This document shows positions 1-7,986 of a stretch of 36,085 bases of DNA, piece after piece; the stretch's first letter is position 1; the number at the start of each line of letters is the position of its first letter. Origin of the DNA: an uncultured Gemmatimonadota bacterium (lineage in GTDB: Bacteria > Latescibacterota > UBA2968 > UBA8231); assembly GCA_903893785.1 (NCBI GenBank), contig CAITNQ010000234.1, positions 1 to 36,085 of the forward strand, given 5' to 3'. A program made the translations under genes and the position numbers. Under the pieces are notes generated by a model. That model ran no database searches. It was given only the letters and a program-made list of their open reading frames with translations, and was not told the DNA's origin.

Positions 1-30
1 TGTCGCCCCGGTTCACAACCCGGGGCGACA
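1..30. repeat. Perfect 11-bp inverted repeat at window edge
   Basis: Arms at 1-11 and 20-30 are exact reverse complements separated by an 8-nt loop (TTCACAAC). It could be a transcription terminator stem or a structured repeat. There is no T-run after either arm, so a classical intrinsic terminator is not proven. It looks superficially like a tRNA T-arm, but no other tRNA element is present. Confidence 0.6.
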
Positions 31-150
31 CCCGCCGGCCCTGGCCAGCACGGTGGAGACGCGCCTGCGCGACACCTTCGGCATCATCTCCGGCGAGCCC
101 TTCGAGGCCCGGGTGCGCTTCACGCCGGGCCACGGGACCGGCCGCTGGAT
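2..150 (+). pseudogene. WYL-domain regulator C-terminal fragment
   Basis: The forward frame reads through the left edge and encodes a stretch with RLRDTFGIISGEP followed by FEARVRFTPGH. This matches the usual sequence just downstream of the WYL ligand-sensing domain in HTH-WYL transcriptional regulators (pattern: sFGi.sGe.f.vrvrFtp..a.yi.eR). After the GH the similarity stops abruptly: the expected 'ERxWHPSQ' and the rest of the C-terminal extension are missing. I read it as a remnant or truncated end of a WYL regulator, joined to unrelated sequence near 150. It lies antisense to the truncated FG-GAP reading frame. The short length limits certainty. Confidence 0.4.
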
Positions 151-642
151 GGCAGCCGGGGCGGCCCCTGCGGGCGCGCCATGGTTGCCGGCCCGGCCCC
201 TGCGGTGGGGCCCCGGCGGCGACCAGACGCCCGGGTCGCGGGGGTCGCCGAGGCAGTCGAAGTAGAGCACGCTGCCGCCCAAATTGCCGACAATGACGAT
301 CTCGAGTTGCCCGTCGCCGTCGATACCCACCACCGCGTGCCGTTCCAGCCACTCGCCGCTACGCCGGTGAATCACATGGCGGGTAAGGCTGCCGTCGCGG
401 TCCGCGTCGAACCAGTACAACCCGGCATCAGTGTCGGCGGCAATCACCTCGAGCAGGCCGTCACCGTCCAGATCCGCCACACGGATGCCATGCGCATAAC
501 CAAAGCCACCGCCGACCAGCCGCTCCGCGAACGTCAGGGCTACGGCCACGGCGGCCTCCCAACGGTGAGGGTTCGGTCCCGCCGGCACCGCCTGCCCGAA
601 GTCCCGGGTGGGTGGTACGAACCATGGTGGACATATTGACAT
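13..642 (-). pseudogene. FG-GAP/VCBS repeat protein, truncated at its 3' end
   Basis: The chosen start is the ATG at 642; residues further upstream in the same frame do not resemble protein. From about residue 45 there are two beta-propeller blades of the FG-GAP/VCBS type: VADLDGDGLLEVIAA followed by WFDADRDG, then VVGIDGDGQLEIVIVG and a GDPRDPGVW segment. The DxDGDG loops bind calcium in this family, which is normally extracellular and several hundred residues long with five to seven blades. Here similarity ends at about position 220, and the remaining codons to 13 look like read-through over the antisense WYL remnant. It is therefore probably a broken gene. It diverges from the ABC ATPase gene at 733. 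Confidence 0.5.
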
Positions 643-664
643 TCGCCCCGCGCAAGTGTATCTC
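636..664 (+). promoter_or_regulatory. Sigma-70-type promoter for the ABC/M1 operon
   Basis: TTGACA (636-641, consensus -35) lies exactly 17 bp from TATCTC (659-664, -10 with the first three bases matching). It is unusually AT-rich for this background and correctly oriented for the ATPase gene at 733. Predicted transcription starts near 671, giving a leader of about 60 nt. Confidence 0.5.
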
Positions 665-732
665 GTGGTGCCGGTGGCCGCCCTGCCCGGGTCGGCCGCC
701 CGGCACCTGCGCCCCAGCCCCGGGAGGGACCC

Positions 733-1635
733 TTGCTCTCCATCACCGGCGTCACCCACGTGTACCCCAACGGCACCCGTGCGTTGGCGGATCTGACCCT
801 GCACATCCCGCTGGGAATGTACGGCCTGCTCGGCCCCAACGGGGCGGGCAAGTCAACGCTCATGCGCTGCGTGGCCACGCTGCAGACGCCCAGCGCCGGG
901 CGCATCGAATTCGACGGCATCGACGTGCTGCGTGAGCCGCACCGACTGCGCGCCGTCCTCGGTTACCTGCCGCAGGACTTCGGCGTGTATCCGCGGGTGT
1001 CGGCCTGGGACCTGCTCGACCACCTGGCCGTGCTCAAGGGCATCGCCGACCGCGGCGAGCGCCGCGACATGGTCGAAGCGTTGCTCGTGCAGGTCAACCT
1101 GTGGCCGGCGCGCAAGAAGGCGGTGGCCGGCTTCTCCGGCGGCATGCGCCAGCGCTTCGGCGTGGCGCAGGCGCTGATCGGCCGGCCGCGGCTGATCGTG
1201 GTCGACGAGCCCACCGCCGGTCTCGACCCCGAGGAGCGCAACCGCTTCAACAACCTGCTGGCCGAGATCGGTCGCGAAGTGGTCGTGATCCTCTCCACCC
1301 ACATCGTCGATGACGTGGCTGAGTTGTGCCCGCAGATGGCCATCATGGCCGGCGGCCGCATCATCCTGCAGGGCGCCCCGGGCGAGTTGGTGGCAGCGCT
1401 GCACGGCCGCGTCTGGCGCGGCCTGATCGACACCGGTGAACTGGCCGCCGCCCAGGCTTCATGGTCCGTCATCGCCCATCGCCTGCGGGCGGGTCGCACG
1501 CTGGTGCACGTCTTGGCGGACAGCGCGCCGGCGAGTGGTTTCGCCCTGGTTGAACCGAGCGTCGAAGATCTGTATTTCGCCACCCTGAGCGCCTCCCGCC
1601 GACCGGGCGGTGCTGACCAGCCGGCCACCGCCTGA
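733..1635 (+). CDS. ABC transporter ATP-binding protein
   Basis: This 300-residue nucleotide-binding subunit of an ABC-2 (CcmA/NodI-like) exporter has Walker A GPNGAGKST at residues 34-42, a signature FSGGMRQR, Walker B LIVVDEPTAGLD and an H-loop STH, so it should hydrolyse ATP. The start is a TTG at 733 with a good SD (GGGAGG, about 6 nt upstream); no upstream ATG fits. The C-terminal 70 residues are the usual poorly conserved extension. The gene ends 16 bp before the permease/aminopeptidase gene at 1652, so the two are almost certainly one operon and the two products one transporter. The substrate cannot be read from the sequence. Confidence 0.93.
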   Translation: MLSITGVTHVYPNGTRALADLTLHIPLGMYGLLGPNGAGKSTLMRCVATLQTPSAGRIEFDGIDVLREPHRLRAVLGYLPQDFGVYPRVSAWDLLDHLAVLKGIADRGERRDMVEALLVQVNLWPARKKAVAGFSGGMRQRFGVAQALIGRPRLIVVDEPTAGLDPEERNRFNNLLAEIGREVVVILSTHIVDDVAELCPQMAIMAGGRIILQGAPGELVAALHGRVWRGLIDTGELAAAQASWSVIAHRLRAGRTLVHVLADSAPASGFALVEPSVEDLYFATLSASRRPGGADQPATA

Positions 1636-1651
1636 GCCCTGGAGGCCGCCC

Positions 1652-4600
1652 ATGCTCGCCCGCATCGCCGCTTTCGAGTTGCGCTACCAGCTGCGCTCGC
1701 CGCTGTTCGCCGTCGGCTTCGCGCTCTTCTTCCTGCTGCCCTTCGGCAGTGTTGCATCGGACAATGTCCACATCGGCAGCGGCGGCAATGTGCATCTGAA
1801 TTCGCCGTATGCACTGGCGCAGACCGTCGCCATCATGAATGTCTTCGCCCTTTTCGTGGTCACCGCCTTTGTCGCTAACGTGGTGATCCGCGACGACGAG
1901 ACGGGCTTTGCGCCGTTGGTGCGCACCACGCGGGTGAGCAAACGCGACTACCTGGTCGGCCGCTTCGTGGGCGCCCTGACCGTCGCCTTCGGGGTCACGC
2001 TCGCTGTGCCCTTGGGCGTGTGGGTGGGCAGCTGTATGCCCTGGGTAGACGCCGAGACTCTGGGGCCTTTTGTGCCCGGCCACTACCTGTACGCCGCGTT
2101 CGTCCTCAGTCTGCCGACCGTGGCGCTGATGGCCGCCGCCTTCTTCGCCGTGGCCACCCTCACCCGGTCGTTGGTGTGGACGTTCATTGGCGCCGCCGCC
2201 TCTCTGGTCCTGTTCCTCGCCACCCGCCTGATGCTGCGCGATCCGGCCTGGGACGCGGTGTCTGCCTGGACCGACCCCTTCGGCATCGGGGCGCTGGACT
2301 TGGCCACTCGCTATTGGACCGCCGCCGAACGCAACAGCCTCATGCCGGCATTGGCCGGCACGCTGCTGGGCAACCGCCTGCTGTGGCTGGCCATCGGCGC
2401 CGCGCTGTTTGCCGCGGCCTACGCCGTCTTCCGCTTTGAGGCCCGGCCCGGTTCCCTGACGAGGCGGCGGGGTCGCGGCGCTGCTGCGGATCCGCAGGGC
2501 GATGCCCCGGGCACACCGGGTGACCCGCCCACCGCCGCGCGCCAGACGGCGTCGCGCCGGATCCTGCCGGGCGGACCGCACCCCCAGTTGCCGGTGAGCG
2601 AGCCGACCGGCGTTCCGGCCCGGCGCGGCTCCATGTGGGCGCAGTTTGCGGCGCTGGCGCGTTTCGACGCCGCTTTCGTGGTGCGCAGCCCCGCCTTTGT
2701 CGTGCTGCTGTTCCTTGGCCTGGGGAACTCGCTGGGTTCTCTGGTGGGCACCGTCGAGGGCCGCGGTGTCGACTACCTGCCCGTGACCCGCGCCGTGGTC
2801 GACGCGCTGCAGAACAGCTTCACCCTGTTCCCGTTGCTGATCGCCGTCTTCTACGGCGGCGAACTGGTCTGGCGCGACCGTGAGCGCCGCATGCATGAGA
2901 TCGTCGATGCCACGCCGGCTCCGGACTGGGCCTTCGTCCTGCCCAAGGCCCTGGCGGTGGCCGGCGTGCTGCTGGCTAGCTACGTCGTGGCCCTCCTGGG
3001 CTCCATGGCGTTCCAGGCGGCCCATGGGTACTTCGACTTTGAGCTGGGCAAGTACCTGCTGTGGTTCCTGCTGCCCGGGCTGGCGAGCACCTGGTTGCCC
3101 GGCGTCCTGTCGGTATTTGTCCAGGCGGCGGTGCCCAACAAGTTCGTCGGCTGGGGCGTCATGGTGGTGTACATCGTCGCCGGTATCGCCCTGGCCTCGT
3201 TGGGTTTTGAGCACGTGCTGTACAACTACGGCGACACCCCGCCGGTACCCCTGTCGGACATGAACGGCGCCGGTCGGTTCTGGATCGGCCGCGTCTGGGC
3301 ACAGGCGTATTGGCTAGCCTTCGCCGCCATACTGCTCGTGGTCACCCACGCGCTGTGGCGCCGCGGCGCGGACACGGCTTTGCGGCCCCGGCTGGCGCGA
3401 TTGCCCTGGCGCCTGCGCGGCGCTACCGGCGTGGCGCTGGGGGTGGCGGTACTCGCCTGGCTCGCTTCGGGCGCCTGGGTGTTCTACAACACCAATGTGC
3501 TGAACCGCTACGAGACCCGTGACGAATCCGAGGCGCGCCTGGCCGAGCTCGAGAAGGCGTTGCTGCCGTTCGAGACCGTGCCCCAGCCCACCATTACTCA
3601 CGTGCACCTGGAAGTGGCGCTCTACCCGCGGCAAACGCGGGCCGAGACTCGCGGTTACTACCTGATGGAGAATCGCAGTGGGCAGGCGCTGACCGAGGTC
3701 CATGTGCAATGGAACCCGGATCTGCAGCTGCGGCGGCTTGACGTGGCCGGCGGGCGCGTTGAGCGCGAGTGGGAACGCTTCGGCTACCGCATCATCCGCC
3801 TGGCGCAGCCGCTGCAGCCGGGTGAACAAGCGCGGCTGGACTTCGAGACGGTGCTCGAGCAGCGCGGTTTCGTCAATCGGCGGCCGTTGACTTCGGTGGT
3901 GGCCAACGGCAGTTTCATCAGCAACTTCGACGTGACGCCGAACCTCGGTATTCGCCGCGAAGGCCTGCTGCAGGACCGCGCCAAACGCCGTGAGCACGGC
4001 CTGGCCCCGGAACTGCGGCCGGCCCGGCTCGAAGACGCCCACGCGCGGGCGCATCACTACCTGCGCCACGACAGTGACTGGGTCACGGCCGAGATTGCCC
4101 TGTCCACCGACGCTGACCAGACGCCGGTGGCGCCCGGATACACGATCAGCGACACTACGGCAGGGGGGCGCCGGACCGTGGTCACGCGCACCGAGGCGCC
4201 CATTCAAAACTTCTTCTCGCTGCAGTCAGCCCAGTACGCCGTGGCCCAGGACACCTGGACCGGGCCGGGCGCGGCGCCGGTGCAGCTGGCGGTGTATTAC
4301 CACCCGGCGCACAGCCGCAATGTGCGCCGCATGCTGGACGCCATGAAGGCCTCGCTGGGGGTGTTCAGCGCGCGCTTCACGCCCTTCCAGTTCCGCCAGA
4401 TGCGCATCGTCGAATTCCCCCAGTACGGCACCTTCGCTCAGTCCTTTGCCAATACCGTGCCGTATTCGGAATCGATCGGTTTCGTGCAGGACTTCCGCGA
4501 TGAGCAGGCCGACGAGAAGATCGACCTGGTCACCTATGTCACGGCCCACGAACTGGCGCACCAGTGGTGGGCGCATCAGGTGATCGGCGCGGACCAGCAG

Positions 4601-5338
4601 GGCATGACCCTGCTCAGCGAGTCTCTGGCCCAGTATTCGGCGCTACTCGTGATGGAGCAGCTATACGGCAAGGAGCAGCTGCGCAAGTTCCTGCGCCTCG
4701 AGCTAGACGACTACCTGCGGTCGCGCGGTCGCGAGGTCATCGAGGAATTGCCGCTGGCGCGGGTCGAAGACCAGGGCTACATCCACTATCACAAGGGCGC
4801 GCTGGCCATGTGGGCGCTGAAAGAGGAGATCGGCGAGGAGACGGTGAACCGGGCTCTGCGCCGGTTGTTGGCTGCCTATGCCTTCAAGCCGGCACCGTAC
4901 CCTTCGTCAACGGACTTCCTTACGGCCCTGCGCCAGGAAGCCGGGCCGGCGCACGAAGGCTTGATTGCCGATCTGTTCGAGAAGATCACGGTCCTCGATC
5001 TGCAGGCCCACGATGCCCGGGTCACGCAGCAGCCCGATGGCCGCTATGAGGTGCGCTTCACCGTCGAGGCGCGAAAGCTCTATGCAGACGGCACGGGCGC
5101 CCAGACCGAGGCGCCCCTCGACGAGTCTTTCGTGGTGGGTGCCTTCGCGACCGAACCGGGCACCCGCGGGTACGGGCGCGACAGCGTGCTGGCTCTGGAG
5201 CGCCGCTCGTTGACGTCGGGAAGTCAGGAGATAGCCCTGGTGCTCGACCGGGCGCCGGCGTTCGTCGGTGTCGACCCGTTCAACACGCGTATCGACCGGA
5301 ACTCCGCCGACAACCTCACCAGCGTCGAGGGACCCTAG
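1652..5338 (+). CDS. ABC-2 permease fused to M1 family metallopeptidase
   Basis: This very large protein (1228 residues) starts at ATG 1652 behind GGAGG. The N-terminal half has two ABC-2 type membrane blocks (first around residues 10-270, second around 335-600) separated by a charged, proline-rich linker. After a last membrane helix near 600-615 comes an M1 (aminopeptidase N-like) domain. Zinc and catalytic residues are visible: HELAH at 966-970 and the third ligand in LLSES at about 990. The exopeptidase GAMEN-type motif is not recognisable; a QYGTFAQSFAN segment lies upstream of the zinc site. Its membrane topology should place the peptidase domain outside the cytoplasm. ABC-2/M1 fusions paired with a CcmA-like ATPase are a known but functionally obscure family. 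Peptide export coupled to trimming is an inference. Confidence 0.92.
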   Translation: MLARIAAFELRYQLRSPLFAVGFALFFLLPFGSVASDNVHIGSGGNVHLNSPYALAQTVAIMNVFALFVVTAFVANVVIRDDETGFAPLVRTTRVSKRDYLVGRFVGALTVAFGVTLAVPLGVWVGSCMPWVDAETLGPFVPGHYLYAAFVLSLPTVALMAAAFFAVATLTRSLVWTFIGAAASLVLFLATRLMLRDPAWDAVSAWTDPFGIGALDLATRYWTAAERNSLMPALAGTLLGNRLLWLAIGAALFAAAYAVFRFEARPGSLTRRRGRGAAADPQGDAPGTPGDPPTAARQTASRRILPGGPHPQLPVSEPTGVPARRGSMWAQFAALARFDAAFVVRSPAFVVLLFLGLGNSLGSLVGTVEGRGVDYLPVTRAVVDALQNSFTLFPLLIAVFYGGELVWRDRERRMHEIVDATPAPDWAFVLPKALAVAGVLLASYVVALLGSMAFQAAHGYFDFELGKYLLWFLLPGLASTWLPGVLSVFVQAAVPNKFVGWGVMVVYIVAGIALASLGFEHVLYNYGDTPPVPLSDMNGAGRFWIGRVWAQAYWLAFAAILLVVTHALWRRGADTALRPRLARLPWRLRGATGVALGVAVLAWLASGAWVFYNTNVLNRYETRDESEARLAELEKALLPFETVPQPTITHVHLEVALYPRQTRAETRGYYLMENRSGQALTEVHVQWNPDLQLRRLDVAGGRVEREWERFGYRIIRLAQPLQPGEQARLDFETVLEQRGFVNRRPLTSVVANGSFISNFDVTPNLGIRREGLLQDRAKRREHGLAPELRPARLEDAHARAHHYLRHDSDWVTAEIALSTDADQTPVAPGYTISDTTAGGRRTVVTRTEAPIQNFFSLQSAQYAVAQDTWTGPGAAPVQLAVYYHPAHSRNVRRMLDAMKASLGVFSARFTPFQFRQMRIVEFPQYGTFAQSFANTVPYSESIGFVQDFRDEQADEKIDLVTYVTAHELAHQWWAHQVIGADQQGMTLLSESLAQYSALLVMEQLYGKEQLRKFLRLELDDYLRSRGREVIEELPLARVEDQGYIHYHKGALAMWALKEEIGEETVNRALRRLLAAYAFKPAPYPSSTDFLTALRQEAGPAHEGLIADLFEKITVLDLQAHDARVTQQPDGRYEVRFTVEARKLYADGTGAQTEAPLDESFVVGAFATEPGTRGYGRDSVLALERRSLTSGSQEIALVLDRAPAFVGVDPFNTRIDRNSADNLTSVEGP

Positions 5339-5355
5339 GCGCGCGCCAACGGCCA

Positions 5356-5382
5356 GGGCACCGGTCAACCGACGCGGTGCCC
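5356..5382. terminator. Bidirectional terminator-like hairpin
   Basis: GGGCACCG (5356-5363) and CGGTGCCC (5375-5382) are perfect 8-bp inverted arms with an 11-nt loop. It lies between two convergent genes (stop at 5338 and stop at 5492), the expected place for a shared terminator. No U-tract follows, so termination would be of the GC-stem type common in GC-rich genomes. Confidence 0.4.
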
Positions 5383-5491
5383 GCACCGGGCCGCCGCTGC
5401 CCCTCAGGCGGGCAGGCGATCAACGCTACCTCGTCGGTCGGCGTCGGTCGGCATTGACGGCGCGGCGCGCCTGTCGGGTGCCGCAGATGCC

Positions 5492-5983
5492 TCAAGCGGT
5501 CTGTTGGCGCACCCGCTTCTCCTTGCCGGTCAGGCGCAGGATCCAGCGCAGGCAGGCATGCGCCGGATCCGTAGCGGACAGGAACAGCAGCGGGCAGAGC
5601 CCGGCGATGACGGCGCTGCCGGCAGCCTGCAGGCGTTCGATATGCGGTGCGACCGCGGCGCCCGGGCTGAGCGCGTCGTGGAGCCACACCAGGGGGGTGC
5701 GCGCCGCCACGCAGTCGTCAACGGCGGCGGCCGCCCGAGGCCGATCGACATAAACCAACACGGCCCTGACCGGTGGCTCGACGCGCGTCAACGAGGGGGC
5801 CCGTTCCGGCGTCGGGTCCTGGCCAAAGGCCGGGTTCACGGCCACCACCTCGACCCCTTGACGGCGGAAGCGACCGGCCACCCAGGCGCCCGGATCGCCC
5901 TTGGTGCCCTCGACGCCCCAGATGGCAATGCGGCGCTCGGCCAGGAAAGCCTGCACCAGTTCGTCGAAGCGGTCCCTGCCCAT
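5492..5983 (-). CDS. CoA-binding domain protein
   Basis: This 163-residue single-domain Rossmann protein resembles the COG1832 CoA-binding family, related to the nucleotide-binding half of succinyl-CoA synthetase alpha. Visible features are the first strand and glycine turn (IAIWGVEGTKGDPG), VVAVNP after the second strand, a VRAVLVYVDRP strand, PLVWLHDALSP, and a terminal AVIAGLCPLLFL resembling the family's 'v.D.C' strand. Asp is replaced by Gly there. The start is ATG 5983 with a strong SD (GGGGAGGAG). The gene lies 44 bp downstream of the polytopic membrane protein and is the last member of the minus-strand block. Its role in that block is unknown. Confidence 0.8.
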   Translation of the reverse strand: MGRDRFDELVQAFLAERRIAIWGVEGTKGDPGAWVAGRFRRQGVEVVAVNPAFGQDPTPERAPSLTRVEPPVRAVLVYVDRPRAAAAVDDCVAARTPLVWLHDALSPGAAVAPHIERLQAAGSAVIAGLCPLLFLSATDPAHACLRWILRLTGKEKRVRQQTA

Positions 5984-6027
5984 GGCTCCTCCCCTGGCCG
6001 CCGCGTTGGCTGCCGTCGGCGGCCAGG

Positions 6028-7746
6028 TCACTGATCGGTGGCCACGCGGCAGACCCTTCGTTTGTTGAGCCCAGTGCTCCGCAGCCACCGTTTCACGCCG
6101 GCCGCGTAGGTCAGATCGTGCGGGTCCTCCAGGGTCCAGCCGGGCGGTATCTGGCCCGAGTACCCGTTGACGGTTGGCACCCGGGTAAGGGTCGCCACCA
6201 GCATGGCGTCCAGTTGCAGCTCCCACAGCGGCCGGGTGACCGTGTCTCCCGCAGTAATGTAGAAGACCTGGCACCCCGGCCCCAACTGCCGCGACAGCTG
6301 TTCGATGCGGGCCCAGTCCTCGGCCATGGCGAAGCCATGGGTACGGCCCAGCTGCTCAGCCAGGGCCAGCAACACCAGCCAGGTCAGGGCGGCGGCCCGC
6401 CATCGCCGCCCCGCGGCACCCGCTCGATGGCGCAGGTTACCTATGTGGTTGTCCAGCACTGCGGCCATGACGCAGGTGGTGGGTAGCAGCGCCACGAGCA
6501 CGAAACGCGCCACCGCCCGAATGCTGCGCGCCCCGGGCACGGTCTGGAAGACCAGCCACCACGGGCTCTCCAAACCCATGCAGCGGCAGGTGGCCATGTA
6601 CAACAACCCTACCGTGGCGCTGGCGGTAGCCAGCACGGCCAGCTGCTGGTCGTCGCGTGTGCCCATGAGCGTGCCGACCCAGGCGGGTATGGGCTGGCGA
6701 CGCCGCCCCCGCCACAGGGACGCCCAGGCAGCGGCCAGCAGGGCCAGGCCGAACGCGGAAACCACGAGTCCGAGCCCGATTCGGTGTTCCCAGGGCAGGG
6801 GCAGTTGCCCAAACTGCGGCCAGCGTTCAGACAGCCAGCCCCAAACGAAGTTGTCCGGGCCCATGTTCAGGTACGACCAGGCCCTCGGCAGCATGCCCTC
6901 CACGTCGACGAAGCGGCGCCACCCGTTGTGGTGGACCACCGACAGGTACAGCCAGGCAAAGGGGATCAGCGTCACCGTCGTGAGCGCTGCCGCGCCGGCC
7001 AGGCTGGCCCGGTGCGCCCGTAGCCAGGCCCGGGCCGCCGCCCGCGCGGCAGGCCAGGCGCTGCCGACGACGCCCAGCAACAGGCACTGGAAGGCGAAGA
7101 ACCAACCCATGTACACGCTGGTGTACAGCTGAAGGCTGAATAGCAGGCCGGCCAGCGTCAGCCAGGCCAGCGATCGCCTGCCGGTGAGCGTCGCCCGCTG
7201 TTGGTACAGGAAGACCAGCACCCAGGCCAGGGCGACCAGCAGGTACAGGGGCTGCAGTTGCGGATGGTTGAGCTGATTGAGCTTGGCGCTGTTGAAGGCG
7301 AACAACAGGGCGCCGGCCACCGCGGCCCATCGACCCAGGTGCAGGCCGCGCCGCAGCAGTCCCAGTGCGGCCACATAGGTCAACAGGTTCCCGACCACCA
7401 CCGTCCACATGCAGGCCGGCAGCAGCCCCACACCGGCCGTTCGCAGCAGCCAGTACACCGGGGCCACACCCAACAGCACGTCCGAATACCCCAGCGTGCC
7501 GGTCACGGGGTAGAAGATCGGCGGCGAGGCCACCGCGCTCAGCCCGCGGAGCGCCTGGTACGTGTGCTCCAGGGTGAAGGCAATGAAGCGACCGTCGCCG
7601 CGGTCGGTGCTGATGCCGCCAAAACCTGACAGCAGCTCGTACTGGTGGAAACACGCCAACCCAAGCACACCGGCCAGTGCGTACAAACACCACCCCAGGG
7701 CGCGTGCCCGCGGGCCTTCCTGGTGCTGCTTTCCGGGTCCCGTCAT
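6028..7746 (-). CDS. Polytopic membrane protein, GT-C glycosyltransferase-like
   Basis: The protein has about 572 residues from ATG 7746 (weak SD GGGACGGG); a TTG at 7860 would add a basic, low-complexity tail. About ten to twelve hydrophobic helices are visible. The first is followed by an acidic extracytoplasmic loop (ISTDRGDGRFI) and a segment SPPIFYPVTGTLGYSDVLLG. This arrangement, a long first loop with acidic residues and an aromatic/proline stretch, is typical of GT-C enzymes that use polyprenyl-phosphate sugars. The C-terminal 130 residues form a soluble domain containing VFYITAGDTVTRPLWELQ. I cannot assign donor or acceptor. It lies downstream of the exporter genes and upstream of the CoA-binding gene on the same strand, but the 240-bp gap makes a shared transcript uncertain. 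Confidence 0.7.
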   Translation of the reverse strand: MTGPGKQHQEGPRARALGWCLYALAGVLGLACFHQYELLSGFGGISTDRGDGRFIAFTLEHTYQALRGLSAVASPPIFYPVTGTLGYSDVLLGVAPVYWLLRTAGVGLLPACMWTVVVGNLLTYVAALGLLRRGLHLGRWAAVAGALLFAFNSAKLNQLNHPQLQPLYLLVALAWVLVFLYQQRATLTGRRSLAWLTLAGLLFSLQLYTSVYMGWFFAFQCLLLGVVGSAWPAARAAARAWLRAHRASLAGAAALTTVTLIPFAWLYLSVVHHNGWRRFVDVEGMLPRAWSYLNMGPDNFVWGWLSERWPQFGQLPLPWEHRIGLGLVVSAFGLALLAAAWASLWRGRRRQPIPAWVGTLMGTRDDQQLAVLATASATVGLLYMATCRCMGLESPWWLVFQTVPGARSIRAVARFVLVALLPTTCVMAAVLDNHIGNLRHRAGAAGRRWRAAALTWLVLLALAEQLGRTHGFAMAEDWARIEQLSRQLGPGCQVFYITAGDTVTRPLWELQLDAMLVATLTRVPTVNGYSGQIPPGWTLEDPHDLTYAAGVKRWLRSTGLNKRRVCRVATDQ

Positions 7747-7986
7747 CCCGTCCCAGGGTTCGTGCCCGTCGTCGCGCGTCGACCGGCTGTCGTTCGCGCG
7801 CTCTCGGGGCCGGCGGCGTCGCCCCGGGGGCTTGGAGCCGAGGTCCCGAGAGCGGCTCAAGCTGACGCCGCCGGCATGGCCTTTTGGCAGGTGGCAGAAA
7901 ATACGGTGTTGCCGGGGCCTGGGGCAGTCGCCGCGGCGTGGGCAGGGGCGCGCCGGCGGCCTCGGCGGTGCGGCGCCGCGCGCCGC

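Noticed and set aside
1..30. tRNA T-arm-like stem-loop
   Set aside because: The loop is 8 nt and no acceptor, D or anticodon arms can be built from the flanking sequence.
1469..3214. Long minus-strand open frame opposite the ABC genes
   Set aside because: It is antisense to two strongly supported genes, has His/Gln/Arg-rich composition and no SD. This is typical GC-rich shadow coding.
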